Notes under the pieces: model-generated
Databases searched by the model: none
Seen by the model: only the letters and a program-made list of their open reading frames with translations
What the model was told of the DNA's origin: nothing
Assembly (NCBI RefSeq): GCF_000315915.1
Contig: NC_020194.1
Span: 428,931-492,930 of the forward strand
Direction: 5' to 3'
DNA: 64,000 nt
From: Henningerozyma blattae CBS 6284
Taxonomy: Eukaryota > Ascomycota > Saccharomycetes > Saccharomycetales > Saccharomycetaceae
In this document: positions 1 to 9,787 of the stretch, one piece after another
Layout of the letters: every line of letters starts with the position of its first letter
Position numbering within the stretch: the stretch's first letter is position 1
Program-made: the position numbers and the translations under genes

Positions 1-195
1 AAATTTTAGAAGAATTTTCCCATTTTTATTTTGCATTTTCTATGGCCTGATAATGATTCAATTAATGCAGTTAAGCAGGGCGATATATAATTGTTAAATA
101 TTCTGTCAAAAAATTAGAGGCAATAGTAGACACACTATATAAAATGATATTTATATAAAATTGTTTCTACTTAAACAGGTCAGAATGCTTCTAGT

Positions 196-411
196 CTACA
201 TACCAGGTAAAGGAGGAGGGGGTGGGATTCCACCAGGTGCAGATGGGGGAGGTGGTGGAGGAGGTGGTGGTAGTGAGATAGCAGCCTGTTCAGAATGCTC
301 TTCAGCGAAACATGAATTGTCAAAAGAGTCAACAGAATCAGGAATTGATAGCACATCATCATTATCGTAATTAGCGTCTAAATATGTACTTTCGTTTGAA
401 AGGGCTGAAGA
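196..411 (-). other. PAN1: Probable true C-terminus of Pan1 in the neighbouring frame
   Basis: Immediately downstream of the G7 tract (412-418, C7 on the coding strand) the neighbouring frame stays open for 71 codons. It encodes an acidic stretch (LDANYDNDDVLSIPDSVDS) followed by two poly-proline blocks, ending PPPPPLPGM with a TAG at 196-198. An acidic region plus poly-proline is what the end of Pan1 should look like: in the family it contacts Arp2/3 and type I myosin SH3 domains. One C fewer in the tract would join this frame to the main one. The cause is either a homopolymer error, a real mutation, or (less likely) a +1 recoding event. Confidence 0.75.
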
Positions 412-3400
412 GGGGGGGAGGAGGAATACCAGAAGGTGAGCTTATTTCAGTGTGAGAAGATGGTAGAGGTGGTTCCATTGGAGCAGGCAATGCAGGCTCA
501 GTATCATGTATTTGAGGAATAGGGGCAGCAACCGGAATCGGTGGAGCAGAGTTGATAGCATTTTGAATTTGGGGTAATGGAGGTGCAACTGGGATTGGAG
601 GGGATGTAATATTCTCATCATGTACTTCAGGTAAAGGTGGAGCTATTGGAATTGGAGGCGATGTAACTGTTTCTTCATGAACCTCCGGTAATAGTGGAGC
701 AATAGGAATAGGTGGGAGTGCAACCTGTTCATTTGAGTTGCTAGGTATAGTTGCAGCAGGTGATGGGTTATTAGAGTTAACTTGTGCTATTGGAGATGAG
801 ACTGGGATAGATGGGGAATTAAGTGGTGTAACATTATTTTTTGTGCTTGGCCTACTCGATGGGATCGTTGGAGTGTTTGAACTGTGGATTTGGCCACTAG
901 TAGAAGATGAGACGTACGTAGTTGCAGAAGGAGCCTTATTACTAGATGTTTCTTCTTCGGCATCAGACCACCCGTCACTTTCACTATCACTATCGTCTAG
1001 CCCACGTTGAGATCTTCTTTGAGCTTCAGCAGCTTGTTTGTTAAAACTTGATCCCGAAGACTGAGAACCAAAGTATGAGGTGCTCGTAGATTTATTAACA
1101 TTTGGACTTGCATAGTTATTAGCACTATTAGACGCCATTGGAGGCGGATGGGTGACTGGTGTTGATGCATTAGAATGATAACCTGGATTTGAAGGCGGCA
1201 TCATCATTTGATTATGAGTTGCAGGTGTGTCAACCCTATTTTGAGTATGTACAGGGGTTGTGGTGCTTTGAATTTCTTTATTTAATGGGTCATTGCTATC
1301 TTCACCACTTTCTGATTGAGCCTGTTCAACTTGTCGACGCAATTCAGCTAATCTTTTTTCTTTTGCACTCTTCTTCTGGGACTTTATTCTATCTAACTCC
1401 TCCCGTAATTTCCTCTCCTCTTCGTCATCTTCATCACTATCTTGTAGATTAGATGGTACAGTATTGCTTTCGTATTGTTGTGAAGTACTAGTTGGAGCTT
1501 CATGTCTAGTAATGTCACGAACATTATCTAGAGAGTGTGATTGGTTATCAGTTCTTGTGGTGCTATTAGTAGTCATACCCAATTCTGCCAGCCTTTGGTC
1601 CATCTTTTTATGAGCTTGTTGTTTCAAGAGTTCTGCTCTTCCATCCTGCAAATTAGAAGGTTTCGCGAATAAGCTATTTTGGGATTTCAAAGTAGCAATG
1701 AAGTTGTGAATTTCAGATTCTAAACCAATACCAAATTCCCATTTTTCAAAATCTGCCTTGTTCTTACCAATATTTCCATTTGTTAATGTGGATACTAAGG
1801 ATGCACAAATTTCAGAAATGGAGCTTCTTACATCGCTAATAATGTCAATATTTTTTTGTGCTTCCAAATTAATCTGGTTAATAGCTGCATTGTAACGTCT
1901 TTCATCTTCTTCTGATGAATCGCTAGAAGCTGAGCCCTTCCCTGTTAGGGCTGCCATTCTACTTTTTAGTACAGCTCTACTTTTAGCCTTTTTTCTATCC
2001 TCTTCTGTGATTTGACCTTTAGGCCCAGTACCGACAATAGAGGTTGGGTTTTTAGCGCGGTATAATTTAATTTTTGATTCACTAATGGCATTCTCAATGT
2101 CAGATATTTCAGCAAACAAGTTTGGAATTCGTTTAACAATCTCTTCTATTCTATTTTGAAGATCTGAGGAAAGAGAAGTCGATGGCACTAAATAAGTAAC
2201 GGGGAGACTTAAGATCTCACTCTTGATACGATCAACAGATTTCAAATTCTCAGTTTTGGTTCTCTCTGATTCAATAGCAATAGGTTGTACAGGAGCTGGT
2301 TGAGGAACACTTTTCAAGCCTGGAGATCCATTATCCTTTAACGATTGAGGTTGAGAAGATGGAGCAGGAGATAGAGAGGATGATGGGGCAGGAGTAGTGG
2401 GTAAAGCAGGAGAGACTTGGGCAGCTTGAGGCGGTGGAGGAGGTGGGGGAGGATTATTAGCTGGTGTAGGTGCATTGTTATTGGTCGTATTGGTTTGTGA
2501 TAAATCTTCGGTTGTTGTCCTTCTTCTATTACGGAAGTTTGGTAAGCTATTTTGTTCGTCATTGTTTTTGTAATTTAATGCATTCATTCTTGTTGATTGT
2601 GGTTTTTGTTCTTGTTCAGTATTCATTAATTGATTTTTTAAGTTGTCTAATATCTTATTTGTAGAAGGAACCAAACTTGGAGGTAATCTATTTGGTAAAG
2701 TCTTACCATTCAATTTTTCATAAACTAAATGCATACCAACTGCAAATTCTTGTTTGTTTAAAGAGCCACTATTATTTGTGTCACAGAGGTTCCAGATATG
2801 TTCCAAATCTGCACGGTTCAATCCTGATTTTCTGAAGATTTCAACAGCAGTTGGAGAATCTAGTAAACCAGTATTTTTAGTATCATAAGTTTGAAAAATC
2901 TTATAGAATAAGGATTTTTCTTCATCAGAAATAGTGTCCTCTTCAACTTTTGGGGTAGTTCCACCAAAATTAGCCTTGTTATAAAGCTCATTATTACCAA
3001 ACCCTGTCTTTTGTGCAGTAAGAGGTTTTGTAGCGTTGAAATTGCTTGAAGGTAAAACACCAGTAGCACTTGGTTGTAATGGCATTACAGGAGACTGAGA
3101 ATTGATGTTGGTATTACCACCAGTATTATTATTCATATTTCCAGTCATATTGTTATTCATCCCCATATTATTATTCATATTGTTATTCATATTCCCTGTC
3201 ATATTGTTATTCATATTGTTATTCATATTCCCTGTCATATTGATATTCATTCCCATATTATTATTCATATTTCCGGTCAATTGGGATTGTAATTGATTTC
3301 CTTGTGGAAAAGAGATTGGTGGCTGATTTGGAAAAGTATTATTTATCATTGAACCGGTAGCTTGAGATTGCATGAAAGTAGTTGGTGGATTCATACCACC

Positions 3401-4894
3401 TGTGGCTTGAGGTAAGAAGTTATTGCCAAAGATACCAGTGGATTGAGGTTGAAGAGCACCACCAGTAATTTGATTTGCTAGTCCACCTGTCATTTGCATG
3501 GACATACCAAAGGATGTCTGTGGCATAAACCCAGTTGATTGAGGATTTAGTAAACCTCCGGTTATTTGAGATTGAAGACCACCTGTCATTTGCATTGGCA
3601 TACCAAAACTGGTCTTGGGCATAAAGCCGGTAGACTGTGGGTTTAAAGCTCCACCAGTTAATTGAGACATCATGAAACCACCACCAGTAGATTGCACTGG
3701 CATACCGAAACTTGTTAATGGCATTGATCCGGTTGGTTGTGGCTGCATTATTGGTAATCCATTAATTAAATTATCAAAGGGAGTCTTTGGTTTTGAATCT
3801 TCCTCAGCTTTTGAAGCGAGCATGACATTAATTCTATCAATAAAACTAGAGACTTCATTTTTAGTCTTAGTATCCAGATCATAAGGAATCGTTCCACCTA
3901 ATAAAACATCATTAACTAAATGCATAGCTAAACAAAATTCTGGAAACATTAGACGGCCAGCTTTGTTTGTATCTGATAAAGTCCAAATTTTTGCCAATTG
4001 AGATGGTTTCAAACCTGATTTCATTAGAATCTTTCTACAATCTTCACCAGAGATAGTGTTGTTGCCCTGTTTCACTTGAGATCTGAACAATGTTTCAAAC
4101 TTGGCTTGATCATGAGCAGTAATAAAAGTTAATCTAATTGGTGGGATCTTTAAATCAGTATTGACACCCTTCTTGGCAAAGGAATTTACAAACCCGGTAG
4201 CGGTTGGTTTTAATGGTTCAATGGCACCTTGTTGGCTAAATTGGGAAGCATAAAACCCAGTTTGTTGGGGCAATAATTTTTGTGTCAATTGAGGTTGTAA
4301 AGGCTGTAAACCTTGAGTTAATTGTGGTTGTAAAGGTTGTAATCCTTGTGTTAGTTGAGGTTGTAAAGGTTGTAAAGGCTGGGTCAATTGAGGTTGTAAA
4401 GGCTGACCAAACTGTTGTTGTTGTAAGCCTTGAGTTAGCTGAGGCTGTAAAGGTTGGGTAAATTGTTGTTGCTGTTGTGGTTGTTGTTGTAACAATCCTT
4501 GAGTTAATTGTGGTTGTAAAGGCTGAGTGAATGGTTGTTGCATTTGTGGTTGAGGGGATTGGTAATTAGGAGATTGTTGATAATTTGTAGTGTTCATTTG
4601 AGAGTAATAGTCCCTATTCTGAGGCTGAACAGATTGCATAGAGTTGGTATTAATGGATTGTTGAGTATTGTAATTTGGTTGCATTTGTTGTTGATTACTA
4701 AACCCTCCTTGCATTTGTGGATTATTGTTATATCCTGTTTGCATCTGTTGATTCCACTGTTGTTGGTTTTGCATTTGTTGTGGCTGTGGTTGTTGCTGTG
4801 GGTACCCACCCTGTTGCTGTTGGAAGCTATTTTGAGGTTGGTTCCATTGTTGCGGCATACCGCCACCTTGTTGCTGTTGATATGGATTATACAT
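371..4894 (-). CDS. PAN1: PAN1, EH-domain endocytic actin-patch scaffold (reading frame apparently shifted near its 3' end)
   Basis: Pan1 is the scaffold of the Pan1-End3-Sla1 coat at cortical actin patches; it activates Arp2/3 and drives endocytosis. The ATG at 4892-4894 (MYNPYQQQ) is chosen; a TTG 18 bases upstream only extends the frame. In order there is a Q/P-rich N-terminus with PLQPQLTQ-type repeats, EH domain 1 (about residues 255-350), a spacer full of QxTG motifs of the kind phosphorylated by Ark1/Prk1 kinases, an Asn/Met repeat, EH domain 2 (about 650-745, with an EF-hand loop near DTNNSGSLNKQEF), a coiled coil with acidic stretches, and a Pro-rich tail. The frame ends at 371 in a basic, non-Pan1-like tail (FKRKYIFRR), directly after a seven-base C tract on the coding strand; see the next entry. 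The length without the continuation is about 1507 residues, close to the S. cerevisiae protein as I recall it (near 1480). Identification is firm; the 3' end is not. Confidence 0.95.
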   Translation of the reverse strand: MYNPYQQQQGGGMPQQWNQPQNSFQQQQGGYPQQQPQPQQMQNQQQWNQQMQTGYNNNPQMQGGFSNQQQMQPNYNTQQSINTNSMQSVQPQNRDYYSQMNTTNYQQSPNYQSPQPQMQQPFTQPLQPQLTQGLLQQQPQQQQQFTQPLQPQLTQGLQQQQFGQPLQPQLTQPLQPLQPQLTQGLQPLQPQLTQGLQPLQPQLTQKLLPQQTGFYASQFSQQGAIEPLKPTATGFVNSFAKKGVNTDLKIPPIRLTFITAHDQAKFETLFRSQVKQGNNTISGEDCRKILMKSGLKPSQLAKIWTLSDTNKAGRLMFPEFCLAMHLVNDVLLGGTIPYDLDTKTKNEVSSFIDRINVMLASKAEEDSKPKTPFDNLINGLPIMQPQPTGSMPLTSFGMPVQSTGGGFMMSQLTGGALNPQSTGFMPKTSFGMPMQMTGGLQSQITGGLLNPQSTGFMPQTSFGMSMQMTGGLANQITGGALQPQSTGIFGNNFLPQATGGMNPPTTFMQSQATGSMINNTFPNQPPISFPQGNQLQSQLTGNMNNNMGMNINMTGNMNNNMNNNMTGNMNNNMNNNMGMNNNMTGNMNNNTGGNTNINSQSPVMPLQPSATGVLPSSNFNATKPLTAQKTGFGNNELYNKANFGGTTPKVEEDTISDEEKSLFYKIFQTYDTKNTGLLDSPTAVEIFRKSGLNRADLEHIWNLCDTNNSGSLNKQEFAVGMHLVYEKLNGKTLPNRLPPSLVPSTNKILDNLKNQLMNTEQEQKPQSTRMNALNYKNNDEQNSLPNFRNRRRTTTEDLSQTNTTNNNAPTPANNPPPPPPPPQAAQVSPALPTTPAPSSSLSPAPSSQPQSLKDNGSPGLKSVPQPAPVQPIAIESERTKTENLKSVDRIKSEILSLPVTYLVPSTSLSSDLQNRIEEIVKRIPNLFAEISDIENAISESKIKLYRAKNPTSIVGTGPKGQITEEDRKKAKSRAVLKSRMAALTGKGSASSDSSEEDERRYNAAINQINLEAQKNIDIISDVRSSISEICASLVSTLTNGNIGKNKADFEKWEFGIGLESEIHNFIATLKSQNSLFAKPSNLQDGRAELLKQQAHKKMDQRLAELGMTTNSTTRTDNQSHSLDNVRDITRHEAPTSTSQQYESNTVPSNLQDSDEDDEEERKLREELDRIKSQKKSAKEKRLAELRRQVEQAQSESGEDSNDPLNKEIQSTTTPVHTQNRVDTPATHNQMMMPPSNPGYHSNASTPVTHPPPMASNSANNYASPNVNKSTSTSYFGSQSSGSSFNKQAAEAQRRSQRGLDDSDSESDGWSDAEEETSSNKAPSATTYVSSSTSGQIHSSNTPTIPSSRPSTKNNVTPLNSPSIPVSSPIAQVNSNNPSPAATIPSNSNEQVALPPIPIAPLLPEVHEETVTSPPIPIAPPLPEVHDENITSPPIPVAPPLPQIQNAINSAPPIPVAAPIPQIHDTEPALPAPMEPPLPSSHTEISSPSGIPPPPLFSPFKRKYIFRR

Positions 4895-7573
4895 ATCTAT
4901 AACAAAACACAATACTTTTTAAAAAAAAATTAAAAAAGAGCTTAAAGAAGGGGAGGTAAATGTTTGTGTAAGTGTTAAGTAATAGTGTAAATATCAACAA
5001 GTAATAGTTTGTTGGAAGGGGGTTTAAATAATGGAACCTTAAAATAAGGAAACGATTATGTTAAGAGAGACCTTTGTATTTTTTTAATGTTTGGTAGTTA
5101 AAGTTTAAAATATGTTATATACAAGGAAGTGATTTTAATTGCTAATATCTGATCTGATGGAATCAGGTTGTGTATATTATCCGTATAAGATATGAAAAAA
5201 AATAGTTTACAAAGTCGGCTTAGTTTGAAAACAAACAAACAGAAGAAAATAGGATTAAAAAAAAAAAAAAAAAAGACGGAATTTTTCTAAAGTTTTCCTC
5301 GGTATATGAACAAAAACGGATAATGATGAACGGAGAAGCCAGAGGGTAATAATAGTAGGTTATAACCTCCCCCCCTAGAAAAACGTTAAGGGAAGTGATA
5401 AAAATAGGTTTTCGTAGGAGATGACACATGTCTTTAAGTTTTTAAAATGCAATAGAGGTGCTGGCATTGGTGGTTGGGTAGGTGAGATAATGAAGTAGAA
5501 AGTGTGAGACAAAGGATATTCAACACAATCAATTATTTGTAGCAAGAAGATTTAGATTGTGTACAGTATGCTAAGTGGAATACATGTATGTACTAAGTGA
5601 TATTGCATGCAAATTGTATTTCTTAGATTATAAATAGAGCCCGTTTTACTGAACCCACGTAGATCTTTTTTCGTTATTTAGCTATGGGAGAGCATATATG
5701 ACAACGAATGTTATCACATAGTCCTGACATTATTTTTTTCTAAATATATTAGAATAAAAATATATCCATGACAAGCCATAGCATCACTACAACTTCTACT
5801 ACTCTGTAAGATTTGATGATCTAGAACCACGGTATCTAGTAGTAAAAAAAAAAGAAAGTTCTCATTTTCTTTCATCCCGACTATTCTAGTGTAATACCAG
5901 TTACGTCTCTTATTTTTTCACCAAGTTTTCACGTATTCTACAAAAAGTTTATTTAACCACTAATATTGCCGTGTGCACTGCACATAAATTTCCTCGCAGC
6001 CTTATCATTGGTAGACTAGCTTGGATCTTGGAATGGTCCTTATAATTCAGCAATTTCCATTACTCTTTCTTTTTTAGCGAATCCAGTTTTGTAGCTAGTA
6101 CAAACTGCAACAATTTTTTTCCACTATTTCTCTCCTTGTAAACGCTTTTCTAGTTTGTAATATTCGGCATAACTCTCTCACATTTGCATAAATGGCTGAA
6201 ATAATCCCAGCAGTAACAATACCCTGGCTCCCTACTTATTTTAATGAGTCTTCGCAAGTTGAGGCACTTCTTTATGCTGCTAAACAAAATCATAAACCAA
6301 AGCTAAATTTTGAAGAATAGTTGAAAAGATAGCTGCGAGTTCCTTTCCGACTTTGCCTTACCTCTACTATTGACATCAATACTGTGAAGAAATCGTAAAA
6401 CTTTATTATTACAATAGACCTAGAATCGATACTCTTATACAAAAGACTTGAACTTGGCCTCTTTCCTTAGTAGCATTGCTTAACACTTATGTCAAGAATT
6501 GAAAATAGCCTGGGCAGTCACAAGATAGTGAAAAAGGCGAAATAGCTGATATTATCATGGTTGGAAATTGTCATTCAATTGGAATGGTCTTTATTTGATG
6601 TTTCTTTCATCTATCAATGTTTTGTTTATTTATGTTTCTGTAGGTAATTGAGTAAATCAAAAGGAAATAAAAATTTAATATAAAATATAAAACAAGACTT
6701 CAACACAGAATTGTATATAGGAATACCCAAGGGTTTTGTTATCTCTAACCCAAAGACAATACACACATTCAGGCGCAATACTATTACTTCTATGTAATGC
6801 CAAGATATACCTACAAAGAGTGGAAGAACAAACAATTGTTCCTTTCCTTATAACATAATGCCGTTCCAAATAGAACTCACAACATAACAGGTGAGCTTTC
6901 TTTGTACAGTATTGAGTGATAAGGTTATAATAGAAGCACTAACTGGCGCCATAATATGCCACCTGTTAAAAGATAATTAGTATGCACAAGTAACAAACAG
7001 ACAAACAAAGCAGTTATAGTTTTACACTTTAAATATTTATTGTTTCACTTTTTGCCTTGTACGGATCGTACTTTAAAAAGGGATACAAGTGTGATGCTGG
7101 TAAATCTTGGATCAGGGTAAATCGTAGACCCTTTGATAGACAGGACGAAAAAAAGAACTGAAGACGAAAAAGAAATGAAACAATAGCAGGTGGATTTGTT
7201 GGTTTTTTCCTTTTCTTTCTCTTTTTCTGTTACTTTTTCTTTCTAGTTTGTAGATATTTACCGGAATGGCAAGGACATGCAAGTAGGCACACATAGACGC
7301 ATTAGGAAATACATATAGGAAGATATATATATCTTACTTATTCTTTTAATCGGCATTTTTTCAAAAATTGGTTTTTTAAAATTGGTGGATTTTTTATTTA
7401 CTTATACTTTTCCGCATTCTTGAAATTCTGAATGGAAAAAGAATTGAAAAATTGAAATCTGAAAAATTCAAATGGGAAAAGGTCATCGCTTTTCGAATGC
7501 CACAAAAGACAAAGGATATACAAGAGTATGCATGGGGTGTGAATTCATACCATGAATGTAGATAGTTTGATAG

Positions 7574-7585
7574 TCTATTGTTCTC
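7574..7585 (+). promoter_or_regulatory. Rox1-type hypoxic operator upstream of the TIR-like gene
   Basis: TCTATTGTTCTC matches the Rox1 consensus YYYATTGTTCTC at every position. It lies about 920 bp upstream of the TIR-like start codon. TIR/DAN cell-wall genes of S. cerevisiae are anaerobically induced and repressed by Rox1 and Mot3 in air, so the site fits, although the distance is large. Confidence 0.4.
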
Positions 7586-8378
7586 AATATAGATAACTAC
7601 AAAAATAGATCCTCTGCAAAAGTTGCCACAAGGGATAGCATGCGGCTTAAAGAGGAGAGAACGACGGAGAAGTTTCCCTTTGAAGCAGCGATAGCAGACG
7701 GCCAGCCATACTGCTAAACTCTTTCTTTCTTTACTGCCAGACTATCTACTCTCCAATCTTACTAGAACCTTCTTGCATTCAATCTTCACTATAATCTTCA
7801 CTATAATCTTGCTATTCACTCTTGCTGTTTACTCTTGCATCAATTAATCCACCCAACAAACCCACCAACACACACATAAACACATCCGGGTATTGATACC
7901 GTTTGCGGTAGAGTGATTGCCACCTGGCGGGTGTACGGGAGTCACATTTGCTGCGGGGATCTCTGTGGATCTCGGCCCAGTTCTGCCCGTATCTGTCTGT
8001 ACCCGCTCCTTATTGCCGTTTGCGGTCCTTGGCTGTAGAAGTGATATGCCTATTGCCATGCTTCTAGTGTACGCTTATTTGTTCATCGGGAGTGTCAGAT
8101 TTGCTATTACCCAACAATTCTATGCCGCCAATTGCCTGGTTTACTCTCTTGGTGGAGGGCATTTTTCTTTTTTGCCATTGCAATATGGTCTCCACACACT
8201 ACATTCTATTGCTGCCACCACTACTACTGTCAACCCATCATCTAGAACCTCCTATCAACAATCAACAGTCAACAAGTAAACTGTCAACAAGCAATCCAAC
8301 ATTGCTAGTTTCTTTGTATTTTTGCCCAATTGTATTTTATTCTTATGTGGGTGCCATGCCAATTGTCTCCCATCTCTC

Positions 8379-8387
8379 ATATATAAG
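8379..8387 (+). promoter_or_regulatory. TATA element of the TIR-like gene
   Basis: CATATATAAGGG around 8378-8389 is a strong TATA box about 120 bp upstream of the ATG at 8504. It is followed by a CT-rich and A-rich leader, as expected for a highly expressed, regulated yeast gene. Confidence 0.5.
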
Positions 8388-8503
8388 GGTCCGGATACTC
8401 CAAGTAATATTCATTTCTCTCTCAGTTTTCAATTACAAAGAAACCAGAATCAAATCAATTCACACTCTCTCAAATATCTTCCACCAATCCAACTATTTTA
8501 ATA

Positions 8504-9223
8504 ATGTCTTTCGCTAAATTCTTCGTTGCTGCCGCTGCTATTGCCTCCACTGCCTTCGCTGTCTCTGAATCTGATGCCGCTGAAATCAACGTTGTTGTTC
8601 AAGACATCAATGATCACTTAACTGACTATGCTGGTTTGGTTGGTAACCCAGATATCACCATTCCAGACTCCGTCATGAAGGTTTACGCTGCTTACGCTTC
8701 TGGTAACAAGGACTACACCACCATGTACGACCAATTGGACATGAACCAAGTTAACTCTTTGATCTCTGCTTTACCATGGTACTCTTCCAGATTGGAACCA
8801 CAATTGGCTACCATCAACGGTGGTAAGGCTGCCGAAGCTTCTTCTAAGGCCCCAGAAACCACTTCTACCAAGGCCCCAGAAACCTCTTCCAAGGCTCCAG
8901 AAACCACCAAGACTGAATCCAAGACTGAATCTTCCAAGGCTCCAGAAACTACCAAGACTGAATCCAAGACTGAATCTTCCAAGGCTCCAGAAACTACCAA
9001 GACTGAATCCAAGACTGAATCTAAGGCCTCCACTACCAAGGCTGAAACTACTTCCAAGGCTACCACTCAAGCTACTTCCGCCAAGTCTTCTGTTGATGCT
9101 GTCTCTCAAATTACTGACGGTCAAATCCAAGCTACCATCTCTCAACAAACCAGTAACGGTGCTGGTAAGGTCGCTGCCGGTATGGGTGCTGGTGTCTTAG
9201 CTGTCGCTGCTATGTTGATCTAA
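8504..9223 (+). CDS. TIR/SRP1-TIP1 family GPI-anchored cell-wall mannoprotein
   Basis: This 239-residue secreted wall protein has a signal peptide at about 1-19 (MSFAKFFVAAAAIASTAFA), then an SRP1/TIP1-type domain at about 20-105. A Ser/Thr/Lys-rich stalk follows, with three near-identical 14-residue repeats of the type SKAPETTKTESKTE (42 bp each). Near residue 200 there is a single PIR-type motif (SQITDGQIQAT), of the kind that can be ester-linked to beta-1,3-glucan, and then a C-terminal GPI signal (small residues around SNGAGK plus a hydrophobic tail). Family members (Tir1-4, Tip1, Dan1) are stress, cold or anaerobic wall proteins. Codon usage is strongly biased to preferred yeast codons (TTG, TCC, GCT, ACC, AAG), unlike the neighbouring genes, so high expression is inferred. 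I cannot say which TIR gene it is; TIR1 lies close to SEC3 in S. cerevisiae, which would fit. Confidence 0.88.
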   Translation: MSFAKFFVAAAAIASTAFAVSESDAAEINVVVQDINDHLTDYAGLVGNPDITIPDSVMKVYAAYASGNKDYTTMYDQLDMNQVNSLISALPWYSSRLEPQLATINGGKAAEASSKAPETTSTKAPETSSKAPETTKTESKTESSKAPETTKTESKTESSKAPETTKTESKTESKASTTKAETTSKATTQATSAKSSVDAVSQITDGQIQATISQQTSNGAGKVAAGMGAGVLAVAAMLI

Positions 9224-9787
9224 GAAACTTTCAATTATCCTTCCTTCCCTCTCCCATTTTTATCTCATAATTGATTTTTTCTTATAGGCTGGCCTTACTC
9301 ATTATACAAGATTTTAAACTTTTATTACGCATTATTAAATTTTTGATGATTTGATTTTCTTATACACATTTTTCCCTTTCAAAAGAAGTACTACAATATA
9401 ATAAATAGTTTGTATATTACATGAAGTTCGTTTATAAATATATATTTAATTGTAATTATTTTTTTTATGCAGTGAAAAATTTTTTAATTCCCTTTATTCT
9501 ATACTACCCCTCAAATTCTCTAATGTCACCCCGCATTTTCTCGTTGTTTCTTTTTGTACCACACTGAAAAAAGGGTTTGCATTTTGGCCCAGAATCCTTT
9601 ATTGCCGTGCCCCCGTTTCCCATCGAGGCGGTTTGGGAAACATATCGGAAACCACAGGGAAACACATATAATACTACAAAAAATTATGCTTGTTATATAA
9701 ATATTTTTTTATGGATTTATTTACTTTTAAAAAAAATTGTTGCAATCACCCTCCAAAAGTATTTACATCCGTATATCACAGCACACC
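9224..9787. other. Convergent intergenic region, TIR-like gene / DJP1
   Basis: AT-rich 3' flanks of two convergent genes. A more GC-rich patch at about 9590-9662 contains GTTTCCC and GGGAAAC in inverted orientation. No gene or RNA was recognised. Confidence 0.5.

Larger units (their letters stand above)
4895..8503. other. Long gene-free interval between PAN1 and the TIR-like gene
   Basis: No convincing gene is visible in 3.6 kb, which is long for a yeast intergenic region. A 42-codon ATG frame at 6192-6320 (starts MAEIIPAVTIPWLP) has no recognisable family. Several pyrimidine-rich tracts and poly-A/T runs occur (for example 5252-5273). The right end holds the promoter of the TIR-like gene, including a TATA-like element and a Rox1-type site listed separately. 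IST3, which lies between PAN1 and DJP1 in S. cerevisiae, is not found here. Confidence 0.6.

Noticed and set aside
161..370. Plus-strand 69-codon frame with a Gly run
   Set aside because: It is the antisense shadow of the poly-proline tail of Pan1 read in the shifted frame.
4535..4933. Plus-strand 132-codon frame over the PAN1 start
   Set aside because: Leucine/valine-rich antisense of the Gln-rich coding repeat; no independent support.
6192..6320. 42-codon frame MAEIIPAVTIPWLP... as a small gene or decayed cyanase-like gene
   Set aside because: Only a vague resemblance in one short segment, and the following frames show no continuation of any family.
8092..8517. 141-codon frame overlapping the TIR-like start
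   Set aside because: It lies in the promoter/leader and overlaps the signal peptide out of frame; low-complexity content.
8713..9148. Antisense frames across the TIR-like gene
   Set aside because: They result from the stop-poor 42-bp repeats and biased codon use of the real gene.
9590..9665. GC-rich hairpin-like patch as a structured RNA
   Set aside because: Only a 7-bp GTTTCCC/GGGAAAC pairing with a long loop, and no recognised RNA family.
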